Source of the DNA: Aurelia coerulea | Lineage: Eukaryota > Cnidaria > Scyphozoa > Semaeostomeae > Ulmaridae | Assembly (NCBI GenBank): GCA_039566865.1 | Contig: CM076955.1 | Coordinates: 17,033,501 to 17,097,500, forward strand | Reading direction: 5' to 3' | DNA length: 64,000 nucleotides | Shown: positions 36,601 through 39,130 of the stretch, piece after piece | Layout of the letters: every line of letters begins with the position of its first letter | How positions within the stretch are numbered: position 1 is the stretch's first letter | Position numbers and translations under genes: made by a program | The notes under the pieces: generated by a model | Seen by the model: the letters and a program-made list of their open reading frames with translations, nothing else | Told to the model about the DNA's origin: nothing | Database searches by the model: none

Positions 36601-36882
36601 TATTGCCGTAATAATATGAGTCCCAGTAAGAGCGGTCTCGGTCTGTTGTAATAGTTTCGTTCTGAATAGCGATTACTGGGACTCATCGTAATCAGTCTAC
36701 TCGTCCGGTAGTATGTGCATACCTTTCAGTTATTCATTGCCAAGTAGGTTTCGTTCTCAATAAGTTGTTCTCTTTTTCAGGACTTACCATCCTTCATGGC
36801 AGCATTACAACGATTCTTTGAAGATTTTCGTTATTACAGACTCATCAACAGCAGTATACCAAACACACCTCTACGTTTATAG
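1265..36882 (+). CDS. XPO6: Exportin-6, 3' two thirds of the gene (17 exons)
   Basis: Join: 1265-1373, 1998-2090, 3095-3167, 5035-5197, 7003-7095, 8962-9121, 9803-9949, 10392-10466, 11409-11523, 12166-12321, 13100-13214, 18106-18165, 19740-19851, 29632-29784, 32427-32525, 33845-34075, 36781-36882. The exons total 2056 nt; the first base completes a codon begun upstream, then come 684 codons and a TAG stop. All junctions are GT/AG with matching phases. Exportin-6 is an importin-beta-family HEAT-repeat receptor that exports profilin-actin from the nucleus with RanGTP. Identity rests on collinear matches to human XPO6: [64 protein letters not shown] and the C-terminal [18 protein letters not shown]. 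The human protein is about 1125 residues, so some 440 N-terminal residues, including the Ran-binding region, lie before the window. Visible introns range from 442 nt to 9.8 kb and are filled with transposons. Confidence 0.95.
1374..1997 (+). other. XPO6 intron with poly-G runs
   Basis: Between about 1741 and 1950 there are several uninterrupted G runs (8-15 bases) within a GGTTGGAA-like degenerate repeat. The rest shows nothing recognisable. A 68-codon open frame here (1721-1927) is only the translation of the G runs. Confidence 0.6.
1998..2090 (+). CDS. XPO6: XPO6 visible exon 2
   Basis: Acceptor ATTTCAG|AGC, donor GTG|GTATGC, phase 0 at both ends, 31 codons. [13 protein letters not shown] matches the human RQSLEVVAKVMELL. 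Confidence 0.93.
2554..2826. mobile_element. Hairpin MITE in XPO6 intron
   Basis: Inverted arms of about 50 bases begin GATGAGCTTTACGTGAAACT and end with its near complement ...TTCACGTAAAAGCTCATC. The inner parts are also inverted (CAACACCCCGAAATTT versus AAATTTCCGTGTAACACCCC). There is no coding capacity. A clear target duplication was not found. Confidence 0.6.
3095..3167 (+). CDS. XPO6: XPO6 visible exon 3
   Basis: Acceptor TATTTCAG|ATG, donor TCAG|GTAAGA. It encodes [14 protein letters not shown], matching the human FPVLQDNLEVYLGL. It ends in phase 1. Confidence 0.93.
3507..4245. mobile_element. TACCGGG-ended MITE, type B
   Basis: The left end TACCGGGTGTGTCTCCAAC and right end GGAGACACCCGGTA are inverted repeats that include the TA target. 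The AAGTACCCCCTTT/GAAGGGGGTACTT blocks next to them are also inverted. The interior holds a tandem duplication of about 303 bp: copies at about 3655-3835 and 3958-4150 share the CTCATATCTCCGGTGTTTGG block. No transposase is present. Confidence 0.75.
4406..4993. mobile_element. Terminal-inverted-repeat element just before an XPO6 exon
   Basis: The left end GTGTTTCAGAAAAAAACCCAA is inverted as ...TTAGGTTACGTTTTTCTGAAACAC on the right. A second inverted pair inside (CATCTGAAAGTACAATGTAT at about 4487 versus its complement near 4895-4915) gives a mostly palindromic unit. It ends 41 bases before the exon at 5035. Confidence 0.55.
5035..5197 (+). CDS. XPO6: XPO6 visible exon 4
   Basis: Acceptor CTTTTCAG|CA, donor [30 protein letters not shown] matches the human SLRDLSSLLQAVGRLAEYF. 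It enters in phase 1 and ends in phase 2 inside an Arg codon. Confidence 0.95.
5277..5879. mobile_element. TACCGGG-ended MITE, type A, copy 1
   Basis: The left end TACCGGGTGTCCCAAAAAAG is mirrored by TTTTTGGGGACACCCGGT on the right. Inside, the arms continue inverted (GGTTGATTCCAGCGATGTGA versus ATCGCTGGAGTCAACC; GTTTGTTGGTATTGGTGC versus GCACCAATACCAACAAAC). The same unit recurs at 55010-55619 (complete), 13300-13788 (truncated) and 31893-31978 (fragment). It is non-coding and presumably moved by a Tc1/mariner-like transposase acting at TA. Confidence 0.8.
6188..6659. mobile_element. TACAGTAAAAACCCGCGTA-ended MITE
   Basis: The left end TACAGTAAAAACCCGCGTA is inverted as TACGCGGATTTTTACTGTA on the right, giving a TA-flanked Tc1/mariner-type non-autonomous element. 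The interior repeats the phrase 'aagaacc...caggctg' at least four times. A decayed relative lies at about 8088-8207. Confidence 0.75.
6879..6984. mobile_element. TTAA-flanked MITE, internally deleted copy, next to an XPO6 splice acceptor
   Basis: It begins TTAAAGGGTCTGTTTC and ends GGATGAAACAGACCCT; the interior matches the complete copy at 54481-54633 but most of one arm is missing. The right TTAA is mutated to TCAA. Its right end lies only about 18 bases before the exon at 7003, so it abuts the polypyrimidine tract. Confidence 0.75.
7003..7095 (+). CDS. XPO6: XPO6 visible exon 5
   Basis: Acceptor TTCTTCGCAG|A, donor GT|GTGAGT. Read in the frame set by the flanking exons it gives [20 protein letters not shown], then VLGQDFVSV, aligned to the human LVKVTLYGSQIKLYNIETAV and LKPDLIDV. 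It enters and leaves in phase 2. Confidence 0.88.
7168..7329. mobile_element. AGACCTTTTAGCTATTCTG MITE, copy 1
   Basis: Ends AGACTTTTTAGCTATTCTG and GTAGAATAGCTAAAAGGTTT are inverted repeats. The interior is shared with copies at 21964-22143 and 40228-40381 (TTTTGCTACATT.TGTAGAATTT; CGCTCGATCCAGGCTCTT). There is no coding capacity. Confidence 0.75.
8088..8207. repeat. Decayed relative of the 6188-6659 MITE
   Basis: The phrases 'aagaaaccgttcagcctg' and 'aagaaactaaacaggctg', and the right end GCGGGTTCTTACTGTAG, match the interior and terminus of the TACAGTAAAA element. The left end is missing. Confidence 0.5.
8211..8610. mobile_element. AGCATAGG-family element (GGGCTC subtype), nested
   Basis: Inverted ends GGGCTCAAATCTTTAAAAAG and CTTTTTAAAGGTGTGAAAGATTTGAGCCC; next to them GGTGGGTGTAAAAT is inverted as ATTTTACACCCACC. 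The interior shows further symmetry (GCCGTGGCAATTTATTGAT versus ATCAATAAATTGCCACGGC). The 102-110-codon open frame crossing it is a by-product of the hairpin. The same family occurs at 19140-19660, 34231-34737, 35558-36082 and 46757-47281. Confidence 0.75.
8962..9121 (+). CDS. XPO6: XPO6 visible exon 6
   Basis: Acceptor TTATTGCAG|T, donor [27 protein letters not shown] aligns to the human HAQSLAALQAYSHWLAQY. It ends in phase 0. Confidence 0.95.
9122..9802 (+). other. XPO6 intron, nothing recognised
   Basis: No repeat with clear ends, no RNA gene and no conserved reading frame were seen. The acceptor is CTTTTCAG at 9802. Confidence 0.5.
9803..9949 (+). CDS. XPO6: XPO6 visible exon 7
   Basis: Acceptor CTTTTCAG|ATC, donor AAC|GTAAGT, 49 codons, phase 0 at both ends. 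[20 protein letters not shown] is nearly identical to the human LSACHLLVSLATTVRPVFLI and is one of the best-conserved blocks. Confidence 0.97.
10139..10330. repeat. Degenerate TACATTACTT/ACAATACAGT simple repeat
   Basis: The stretch consists of variations on 'acattacttta', 'tatcgtag' and 'acaatacagt'. It is a decayed microsatellite in an intron. Confidence 0.75.
10392..10466 (+). CDS. XPO6: XPO6 visible exon 8
   Basis: Acceptor TTCCTCAG|ATT, donor CAG|GTAAGC, 25 codons. [15 protein letters not shown] aligns to the human ALSNILLLPWPNLPE. Confidence 0.96.
10467..11408 (+). other. XPO6 intron with a small tandem duplication
   Basis: A 46-bp unit (TTTTGAAGCAACGACTTGTC...) is repeated twice at about 11102-11193. 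Nothing else was recognised apart from a possible transposon end near 11300 (TTTTTGGGATACCCTGCATG). Confidence 0.5.
11409..11523 (+). CDS. XPO6: XPO6 visible exon 9
   Basis: Acceptor CATTTCAG|GAA, donor [30 protein letters not shown] aligns to the human QQWPVRSINHASLISALSRDY. It ends in phase 1. Confidence 0.95.
11828..11984. repeat. Inverted repeat (hairpin) in XPO6 intron
   Basis: The left arm (AAGTGTCTTTCTTTGTCCC, then GAGACTGATGTA-like in complement) and right arm (CACAGGAGACAT...CAAGGGACAAAAAAAGAC) are imperfect complements. It probably is another small MITE; no target duplication was found. Confidence 0.4.
12166..12321 (+). CDS. XPO6: XPO6 visible exon 10
   Basis: Acceptor ATTTTTAG|GC, donor TCAG|GTATGC. 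It encodes [20 protein letters not shown], aligned to LSVLEDIVENISGESTKSRQ of human. Phase 1 at both ends. Confidence 0.92.
12322..13099 (+). other. XPO6 intron, nothing recognised
   Basis: No element with clear ends was found. A segment near 12410-12550 contains GGAACGCAACCTCGTACCC and an inverted GGGAACGAGGTTGGACGG, probably a worn dispersed repeat. Confidence 0.4.
13100..13214 (+). CDS. XPO6: XPO6 visible exon 11
   Basis: Acceptor ATTGACAG|AT, donor [30 protein letters not shown] aligns to the human GLRVQMGVPFTEQIIQTFL. It ends in phase 2. Confidence 0.96.
13300..13788. mobile_element. TACCGGG-ended MITE, type A, truncated copy
   Basis: It has the left end CAGGTGTCCCAAAATTAGTA and the type A interior (GTTTGTTGGTATTGGTGC-like, then AAGCACCAATACCAA inverted). 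It stops at 13788, where unrelated sequence begins, so the right terminus is lost. Confidence 0.7.
13789..15230. repeat. Possible element with GGTACCAAAAAGG ends
   Basis: AAAGGGTACCAAAAAGG near 13793 is inverted as CCTTTTTGGTACCTTT at about 15210-15225, and this block replaces the right half of the type A MITE. It may be a 1.4-kb inserted element. Near 14430-14552 it includes a dispersed repeat (ATAATTTGGTCTT...GATTTTTCAAA...CCAGGTAGC) also found at about 50001-50113. No coding similarity seen. Confidence 0.35.
15840..16075 (+). repeat. Dispersed repeat 'GGTGGCTTCACCCAAGCCACC' family, copy 1
   Basis: It contains CTTCACCCAAGCCACCAAAAA, then ATCCACTTATATCC..GCAATC, TGAAGTACAA and a GGCGACGGAGCCCC block. 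The same blocks occur in the same order at 34806-35115 and 62386-62675. The small hairpin around CACCCAAGCCACC is typical. Type of element unknown. Confidence 0.6.
16346..16402 (+). repeat. 29-bp tandem duplication
   Basis: The unit GACCGACTCACTGGTCTCTA plus AGAGTAA-like end occurs twice in direct succession. Confidence 0.85.
16440..17331 (+). other. XPO6 intron, simple-sequence tracts only
   Basis: A pyrimidine-rich tract (about 16540-16590) and a short ATGAA repeat (about 16828-16860) are present. I see no gene or transposon end. Confidence 0.45.
17332..17890. mobile_element. ACCGGGCGAACCAG MITE, type C, copy 1
   Basis: The left end ACCGGGCGAACCAGAAAAAG and right end TTTTTTCTGGCTCACCCGT are inverted, followed by inverted TTCCCAC/GTGGGAA blocks. 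The interior (AAGAGTACTGGATGGATTGG; GCATTGGAAAAATTGGTAAA) is shared with the copy at 32576-33206. The 85-codon frame in it is not conserved between copies. Confidence 0.75.
18106..18165 (+). CDS. XPO6: XPO6 visible exon 12
   Basis: Acceptor CACTACAG|G, donor [31 protein letters not shown] aligns to EQLAESILHEGSTGCRVVEK of human. A 60-bp exon, phase 2 at both ends. Confidence 0.95.
18177..18260 (+). mobile_element. Orphan TACCGGGTGTCCC end, type M
   Basis: TACCGGGTGTCCCAAAAAAT begins only 12 bases after the splice donor of the preceding exon. The following sequence (TGTGCCCCGTTTATCTG) does not match types A, B, C, E or L. I did not find a matching right end, so the extent is unknown. Confidence 0.5.
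18905..19139 (+). mobile_element. AGCATAGG-family element, right half only
   Basis: The sequence contains CCACAGCAGATTTACAGCAAAG, AATTCTAAACCCACCTTTT and GATTTTGAGCCCTATGCT, which match the right half of the 8211-8610 copy. The left half is missing. Confidence 0.6.
19140..19660. mobile_element. AGCATAGG-family element (GGTTCC subtype)
   Basis: Ends AGCATAGGTTCCAAATCTTT and AAAGATTTGGAACCTATGCT are inverted repeats. GGTGTAAAATT is inverted as AATTTTACACC inside. Subterminal blocks (CTCTATAATTCCACCGTTGG versus CCAACGGTAGAATTATAG) extend the hairpin. It is flanked on both sides by a near-identical 48-bp direct repeat (19093-19140 and 19663-19710), unlike the 9-bp duplications of other copies. 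Confidence 0.75.
19740..19851 (+). CDS. XPO6: XPO6 visible exon 13
   Basis: Acceptor TTTTTTTAG|G, donor [29 protein letters not shown] and [15 protein letters not shown] align to the human FLKILQVVVQEPGQVFKPFL and PSIIALCMEQVYPII. It ends in phase 0 before the longest intron. Confidence 0.97.
19873..20170 (+). mobile_element. MULE-like AACAAGG family, one arm only
   Basis: It begins AACAAGGGCAGATTTTGTAA and matches the left arm of the complete foldback copy at 36963-37570 (AGACAAAGG, AAACAAACAAAGCCGC, CGAAAGAAGAAGG). The second arm is absent. Confidence 0.6.
20635..21534 (-). CDS. Rhodopsin-type (class A) GPCR, intronless, nested antisense in XPO6
   Basis: A 299-residue protein with seven hydrophobic segments at about residues 8-36, 47-71, 82-108, 131-150, 160-177, 204-225 and 237-255, a basic third loop and a 40-residue Ser/Thr-rich tail. 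Class A marks are N29 in TM1, W139 in TM4, P220 in TM6 (FMFP) and the DPLIY form of NPxxY at 248-252. The TM3 end is KQR (110-112) instead of DRY, and TM2 has Asn57 where Asp is usual. The conserved TM3 and loop-2 cysteines are not seen. The shortness and lack of introns fit the large lineage-specific receptor sets of cnidarians. The first Met immediately precedes TM1, so the N terminus is very short. It probably couples to G proteins at the plasma membrane; the ligand cannot be guessed. It is transcribed opposite to its host gene. The frame is intact, so I take it as functional, but a recent pseudogene cannot be excluded. Confidence 0.85.
   Translation of the reverse strand: MKSRKQLILIFNIYLYLCLIFGTLAVIANIAQLVISYRSKKKSTPFSLILTSVAWANLITSLFMVVLSIISLLVLHRVIALSIVKYLLYVSIVGDFCAYSSLLHVVFIAKQRFFAIFSPLQFRQIYTTKRTIVALVLVWLASVALSGTFYVLSQNTIGSYVIFASGGATAVYYVLIWRYSSKRANLANSASAQAQVDNTTRRIMIHAVAVTISFILFMFPSAIADFLIIENPKLILAKAFITLKMLFDPLIYFFIARKKRSQNNNSHRSQSATKSVTEKTEASGSINAAQSTQTLTTTI
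21720..22680. repeat. Degenerate tandem repeat of about 190 bp
   Basis: The phrases GGCAGATTTCAG.(T/C)T..A, CTTCTGCAAAA.ATC, TAATCTC.TGA.AGCCTCT and GTATTCTTTCT recur at about 22300-22440 and 22490-22620, with weaker copies at 21720-21850 and after 22640. The repeat lies upstream of the GPCR start and might include its promoter, but no promoter motif was recognised. Confidence 0.5.
21964..22143. mobile_element. AGACCTTTTAGCTATTCTG MITE, copy 2
   Basis: The best-preserved copy: AGACCTTTTAGCTATTCTG on the left and AGAATAGCTAAAAGGTCT on the right are perfect inverted repeats over their length. The interior matches copies 1 and 3. It lies upstream of the GPCR gene. Confidence 0.8.
22978..23125 (+). 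repeat. Dispersed repeat 'TAGTCATG..TTTTGCTCC..GGTATCGT', copy 1
   Basis: The blocks TAGTCATGATATTTTGCTCC, GTATCGTCTTTGTAGTGTAG, TAAAGCGTTTTGTAAGTAGTG and TGTAAAAATTTTTAGATTGA recur at 33225-33317 plus 33755-33810 (interrupted by a later insertion) and at 51573-51700. Type unknown. Confidence 0.6.
23562..23986. mobile_element. G-rich MITE with GAGGGGGGCTTTGGGG ends
   Basis: Left GAGGGGGGCTTTGGGG and right CCCCAAAGCCCCCCTC are exact inverted repeats. Both are bordered by AAAATA(GA), a likely 6-8-bp target duplication. The interior is made of CGGGTTT/GCGGGTTTTCGGG repeats. The open frames across it (about 100 codons) are translations of the repeat. Confidence 0.7.
24091..24111. repeat. (ATT)n microsatellite at the 3' end of the LINE
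   Basis: Seven ATT units; on the - strand this reads as a (TAA)n tail directly after the 3' untranslated region of the LINE. Confidence 0.9.
24211..25206 (-). pseudogene. LINE ORF, C-terminal part: zinc knuckle and restriction-like endonuclease
   Basis: 331 codons. It holds a CCHC-type knuckle at about residues 142-159 ([18 protein letters not shown]) and the endonuclease core [20 protein letters not shown], i.e. the PD...D of a PD-(D/E)xK nuclease, followed by VPGDSRT. The frame is +1/-1 shifted from the reverse transcriptase part; the continuous protein would run ...TIHGAFH into [14 protein letters not shown]. It is therefore not translatable as one protein. Confidence 0.75.
25169..26269 (-). 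pseudogene. LINE ORF, reverse transcriptase part
   Basis: The open frame continues upstream of its first Met (26236) as CGANRLPEW up to the microsatellite, so the N terminus is truncated. Motifs in order: [15 protein letters not shown], the catalytic [13 protein letters not shown] (motif A), [10 protein letters not shown] (motif B), FMDDLKLFA (motif C with the DD pair) and thumb region GYKYLGI. The catalytic Asp residues are intact, but the 5' truncation and the frameshift near 25195 make it a dead copy. Confidence 0.85.
26271..26366. repeat. (ATT)n microsatellite, about 32 units
   Basis: An uninterrupted ATT array lies between the truncated 5' end of the LINE and a 53-bp-arm hairpin. Its translation gives a meaningless poly-Ile frame. 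Confidence 0.98.
26366..26476. repeat. Perfect hairpin, 53-55-bp arms, with hammerhead-like motif
   Basis: Arms 26366-26420 and 26422-26476 are exact complements around a single T at 26421. The right arm reads CACTGAAGAAGATTTTATAT, then CGAAACGTCTGCCCTGAAAC, the same type of terminal sequence as the big palindrome next door. Sequence on to 26517 (TTTCTGTTTTACTTTGAAAG) continues the element's end and then meets another ATT array. Confidence 0.9.
26518..26545. repeat. (ATT)n microsatellite, about 9 units
   Basis: It separates the small hairpin from the large palindrome; each palindromic unit is bordered by ATT repeats. Confidence 0.95.
26546..27572. mobile_element. Penelope-like element ends fused head-to-head: 992-bp perfect palindrome
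   Basis: Bases 26581-27572 form two 496-bp arms with no spacer (centre CCAATTGG at 27073-27080); every part I compared is exactly complementary. Each arm ends in CAACTGATGAAGATTTTATA, then ATCGAAACGTTTTGC, then AACAGTTTTGTTTTTCATAT and an ATT repeat. CTGATGA...CGAAAC is the conserved core of hammerhead ribozymes, which Penelope-like retroelements carry in their terminal repeats. No reverse transcriptase or GIY-YIG frame is left. The left arm continues into 26546-26580 with extra terminal sequence also seen in diverged form at 26477-26517. Assignment to Penelope is inference. Confidence 0.6.
27573..27611. repeat. (ATT)n microsatellite, about 13 units
   Basis: It directly adjoins the right end of the large palindrome. 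Confidence 0.95.
27612..28659 (+). other. XPO6 intron, nothing recognised
   Basis: I see no repeat ends or conserved frame. A 97-codon frame on the - strand (28100-28393) shows no motif and is not supported. Confidence 0.4.
28660..29462. mobile_element. TACCGGG-ended element, type E, copy with minisatellite
   Basis: The left end TACCGGGTCAGTAAGAAAAA resembles the type E ends at 30188. Interior blocks TGTCCT.TG.TTT, GTATTCATGTA(C/T)TTTGTCCTCTTG, GGAATGCAATCCCCCTGAAT and CGTGTTCAAGTCATTGCT are shared with 30188-30819 and 35361-36425. No right end was found; a fragment of another family follows at 29463. Confidence 0.6.
28751..29290 (+). repeat. 48-bp minisatellite, about 9-10 copies
   Basis: The unit reads AAAACCTGCAAAAACGAGTG, then AAAACAACAACTATGGGAGATTCTCTCG-like sequence (given here in parts), with spacing of exactly 48 from about 28880 to 29290 and two diverged copies before it. 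48 is a multiple of three and the unit has no stop, so both strands stay open (209 codons + strand, 217 and 187 codons - strand). The + strand frame repeats [17 protein letters not shown] do not regard any of these as genes. Confidence 0.95.
29463..29560 (+). mobile_element. AGCATAGG-family fragment
   Basis: GCGAATCTTTAAAACGGTTG, GGTGTAAAATTCTATGAC and GCTATAATTCTACCGTTGGA match the left half of the GGTTCC-subtype elements. It ends about 70 bases before the next XPO6 exon. Confidence 0.6.
29632..29784 (+). CDS. XPO6: XPO6 visible exon 14
   Basis: Acceptor GTTTTTTAG|TTT, donor AAG|GTGCGT, 51 codons, phase 0 at both ends. [18 protein letters not shown] aligns to the human LLFRTLHHNWRYFFKSTVLASV. 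Confidence 0.97.
30188..30819. mobile_element. TACCGGG-ended element, type E, copy 2
   Basis: The left end TACCGGGCGAGTCAAAAAAA and right end TTTTTATTGACTCAACCGGTA are inverted repeats including TA; next to them AGAATCCCAGTTTGG is inverted as AAACGGGGATTCT. It holds a single copy of the minisatellite unit (about 30344-30400: GGAGATTTCC...CTGCAAAAACGAGTGAAAAC). Confidence 0.8.
30880..31320. repeat. Degenerate TTGAC(T) repeat
   Basis: Over 400 bases consist largely of TTGACTTGACTCAA-like words in changing order. Two or three base positions vary per unit, typical of an old simple repeat. Confidence 0.85.
31545..31760 (+). pseudogene. LINE reverse transcriptase C-terminal remnant
   Basis: One frame reads [20 protein letters not shown], the hallmark 'F.YRGAK.WN.LP' segment near the C terminus of many LINE proteins, followed by stops. 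A tail with ATTTAGTTATCATCATATA may be the 3' end. Upstream reverse transcriptase domains are absent. Confidence 0.6.
31893..31978. mobile_element. Fragment of type A MITE
   Basis: TTGAACATAGGTACCTCCTT, TTGTTGGTATTGGTGCTTTG and AATCTTGAAATCTCAAATT match the left interior of the 5277-5879 copy. Confidence 0.7.
32427..32525 (+). CDS. XPO6: XPO6 visible exon 15
   Basis: Acceptor TTTTTGCAG|GAA, donor AAG|GTTTGT, 33 codons, phase 0. It encodes [20 protein letters not shown] and [13 protein letters not shown], aligned to the human FLQPDIHLFKQNLFYLETLN and TKQKLYHKK. Confidence 0.95.
32576..33206. mobile_element. TACCGGATGAACCAG MITE, type C, copy 2
   Basis: Left TACCGGATGAACCAGAAAAG and right CTTTTGTCTGGCTCACCCGGTA are inverted including TA. 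The interior is shared with 17332-17890 but longer by an insertion near 32840-32990. It starts 50 bases after the exon at 32525. Confidence 0.8.
33225..33810 (+). repeat. Dispersed repeat 'TAGTCATG..TTTTGCTCC', copy 2, split by a TTAA MITE
   Basis: GGGGTAGTCATGGTCTTCTG, GGTATCGTCCTTGTATTGTAG and AGTTCGCAAGTG match 22978 onward, and the alignment resumes after 33754 with AGTATTCGTTTTTGTAAATT. The MITE 33316-33754 was therefore inserted into a pre-existing copy. Confidence 0.65.
33316..33754. mobile_element. TTAA-flanked MITE (AAAGGACAAGTCCGGG), copy 1
   Basis: TTAAAGGACAAGTCCGGGGTT on the left (one base more is inverted) and CCCCGGACTTGTCCTTTAA on the right are inverted repeats bounded by TTAA. 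The centre contains ATGACGTCAT..AATGACGTCAT inverted. TTAA targets point to a piggyBac-like transposase. Confidence 0.8.
33845..34075 (+). CDS. XPO6: XPO6 visible exon 16
   Basis: Acceptor TTTCATAG|CCT, donor GAG|GTAAAT, 77 codons, phase 0. [20 protein letters not shown] and [19 protein letters not shown] align to the human VNVLLQVLVHKSHDLLQEEI and AIYNMASVDFDGFFAAFLP. Confidence 0.97.
34231..34737. mobile_element. AGCATAGG-family element (GGGCTC subtype)
   Basis: Left ATAGGGCTCAAATCTTTCAA, right AAAGATTTGAACCCTATGCT, with GGTGGGTGTAAAATTCTAT inverted as TAGAATTTTACACCCACC. The interior contains GATTTAGAAATTTGATGACG as in the other long copies. No 9-bp duplication could be seen. Confidence 0.7.
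34806..35115 (+). repeat. Dispersed repeat 'GGTGGCTTCACCCAAGCCACC' family, copy 2
   Basis: It shares GCCAAACTGTAAACAAA, CAGTTTGTTTGGTGGCTTCA, ATCCACTTATATCCAAGCAA and GGCGGAGCCCC with 15840-16075 and 62386-62675. Confidence 0.65.
35134..35289 (+). repeat. 78-bp tandem duplication
   Basis: Two copies, differing at a few bases, of a unit beginning G(C/T)GAAAATGGTAGCCA and containing GGCTTTTCATCCATCCATG. Confidence 0.9.
35361..36425. mobile_element. TACCGGG-ended element, type E, copy 3, with nested insertion
   Basis: Left TACTGGGCGAGTAAATAAAA and right TTTTTATTGACTCGTCCGGTA are inverted; TTCCCGTTTCAAACG is inverted as TTTTCAAATGGGGA. The interior blocks match 30188-30819. A complete AGCATAGG element (35558-36082) is inserted in its left part. 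Confidence 0.8.
35558..36082. mobile_element. AGCATAGG-family element nested in type E, with 9-bp target duplication
   Basis: Ends TGCATAGGTTCCAAATCTTT and AAAGATTTGGAACCCATGCG are inverted. The flanks GCCCAAACT (35549-35557) and GCCCAAAAT (36083-36091) are a 9-bp target duplication with one mismatch, giving exact borders. Confidence 0.8.
36781..36882 (+). CDS. XPO6: XPO6 last exon with stop
   Basis: Acceptor CTTTTTCAG|GAC, stop TAG at 36880-36882. [20 protein letters not shown] then [12 protein letters not shown] matches the end of human XPO6 (DLRYYRLCNDSLPPGTVKL). No clear AATAAA follows within the next few hundred bases, where a foldback transposon begins 80 bases on. Confidence 0.97.
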   Translation, partial: DLPSFMAALQRFFEDFRYYRLINSSIPNTPLRL

Positions 36883-36962
36883 TATTCATGGTAAATTTTG
36901 CTGATTTTCTAGTTCAGTTTTCTAGTTTTGATACGTCTTCAAAATGTGTTGCTTTCCTCACA

Positions 36963-37570
36963 AACAAGGGCAGATTTTGTAATACAATAGCAACAGTTGC
37001 GTTTGATTGACATCTCAATTCAAAGCAATTAGCGACTGCAGACAAAGGAAATTCTCTCAACCAGTAATTTAAAACAAACAAGGCCGCAAAAGTTTCCCCG
37101 AAACCAGTAGGGCAAACTCTCGCCTTGTGCAAACGAAAGATGGTTTTTAAAAGAAGTTACGTGCTTATAACGAAAGAAGAAGGGTAAATTTAAAGCTCTG
37201 TCTGGTGGATTTTGTTTATTTGATTCAGACGCCGAGCAGAAGGCATCGTAATTCTCGCGTATTTAGGCTGATTTAGGGCTTAAATGAAACGATTACAAAA
37301 CAGCTCCTGAATCAAATAAGCAAAATCTGCCAGACAGAACTTAACAGTTACCCTTCTTCTTTGGTTATAAGCACGTAACTTCTCTTAAAAACCACCTTTT
37401 GCTAACACAAGGCGAGAGTTTGCCCTGCTAGTTTTGGGGAAACTTTTGCGGCTTTGTTTGTTTTGAATTACTGGTTGAGAGAATTTTCTTTGTCTGCAGT
37501 CGCTAATCGCTTTGAATTGAGGTGTCAATCAAATGCAACTGTTGTTATTGTATTACAAACTCTGCCCTTG
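36963..37570. mobile_element. MULE-like foldback element (AACAAGG family) with 9-bp target duplication
   Basis: Left AACAAGGGCAGATTTTGTAA and right TTACAAACTCTGCCCTTGTT open two arms of almost 300 bp that are nearly complementary along their length (GCAACAGTTGCGTTTGATTG versus CAATCAAATGCAACTGTTG; CTCGCCTTGTGC versus CACAAGGCGAG). The flanks TTCCTCACA (36954-36962) and TTCCTCGCA (37571-37579) are a 9-bp duplication with one mismatch. It lies in the 3' untranslated or downstream region of XPO6. Confidence 0.85.
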
Positions 37571-37589
37571 TTTTCCTCGCATAAATACA

Positions 37590-37870
37590 AGTGTGAATAG
37601 ACGATTATGCTAAAGATGGCGGTGAGGAACTTTTTACCGAGATGCATCGCCTTCCAATAGACGATTACGCTAAAGATGGCCGCGAAGAATTTTTTATCAA
37701 GATGCATTGCGTTCTAATTACGATTATTTAACGATTCTAAAGGAATTCGATTAAAGAACGCAGTGCATCTTGTTAAAAAGTTCCTTGCCGCCATCTTTAG
37801 CGTAATCGATAAAAAAACGTTTTGCATCGTAAAAAATCCATAAAAGGTTCATCATCGGCATCTTTATCGT
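37590..37870. repeat. Complex inverted/tandem repeat 'GACGATTA.GCTAAAGATGGC'
   Basis: A unit with GACGATTATGCTAAAGATGGC-like sequence and AAGATGCATTGCGTTC is repeated twice directly (about 37597 and 37658) and again inverted (about 37755-37810: GCATCTTGTTAAAAAGTTCC, GCCATCTTTAGCGTAATCG). Confidence 0.65.
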
Positions 37871-39130
37871 AATTACGTATTCCATTTTTAGGAAGCCAAA
37901 AATAATTCAGTATGAAGGATATTTCATATTTGTTTGCTCTACTGAATTATAATTCAAGAATTATGGGAAATTCAGAAGAATATTTATTGGGAAACTTACA
38001 GCAAATACTATTCTAGTTTTCTCTTTTTTGAGATTTTTTATAATTGTCCCATTTCTCACAAACTGTAGCAATTTCCAGTGTACAACTGTATGTTTCCTGA
38101 AGGGGTTTGCACTCAATCAAGTTTGTAATATTTTCAAAGCTTTAATACCATGCACCCCATGCACCCCCCCCCCCCTCCTGTACCCGGGTCAAGCATCCAG
38201 TAACTGTCTACCACACGTCTTACCTTTATCAATCTGAGCTCGAAATTCTATCACTGCTCCAAGCCACGTGAAAGTACCGTTTGACTTGCTCAGAGTTTTT
38301 TTTGTCAAGTTTGTTAGCATATGTTTCGTGAGATCGTACAGAATAGCGAATAACGCGCTAACTGTAAAAGTAAGAAAAATATTCCATATGAATTCATCAT
38401 GCGTGTAATCATAACTTTGCAGACAAAGGAAACGAGTTGGTGGTAGGTTGCGACGTCACTTGACCTTGGCCTCATTTTCACGAAGAGGCTCCGGAAAGGT
38501 CCATTTCATTATTGTTGTACCTTTGTTTATATTTCCCTTTGACATCACCAAGCCTTGTTTTGTAAAAGTTGGAAGTCCTAATCGTTGTCATCTAGAGTAC
38601 CCATGGGCACTAGCATACTAGCATATTCTTCCGTCCACTCAGCACAACCATACCATACCATTTCTCTTATACTCCTGGCGCTCCTTTGGCAATCACAACA
38701 ATGAATTTTTATTATGATTAAAGTAGCTATTCAAAATGTATACTCAGAATGTTCAAATCGTTAACAACACAATCAGGATTATTATCATTGCCAAGGGAAC
38801 GCAAGGAATACTGTTTTCGATGTCTGCGCATAACCTCGAAATTGTCACATTATTTACGCTTATTTGTAACCTCGATTCGAAATTCGAAAGAAAATATTTA
38901 ATTATGGTATAATAAACCATTAAAAATATTAATTTAAGCATGTGACAAAGAACTGAATCTGTTAAAATAGAGATTGCTGATTTTGTAAAGTGAACTCAAT
39001 GTGAGGGACCAAGGGGCATTTCACTCATCGAAAAAGCGTACGAGATTTTCTCAGAACCAAAGGATTTGTGCGGATTTTTGATGGATTTTTTTTGAAAACT
39101 TTTTTGGAGTGAAATGCCCCTCGTGAGGGA
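37871..39130. other. Intergenic DNA between XPO6 and CFAP52
   Basis: It contains a C run (about 38165-38177) and no recognisable gene, RNA or transposon end. Part may belong to the XPO6 3' untranslated region. Confidence 0.4.
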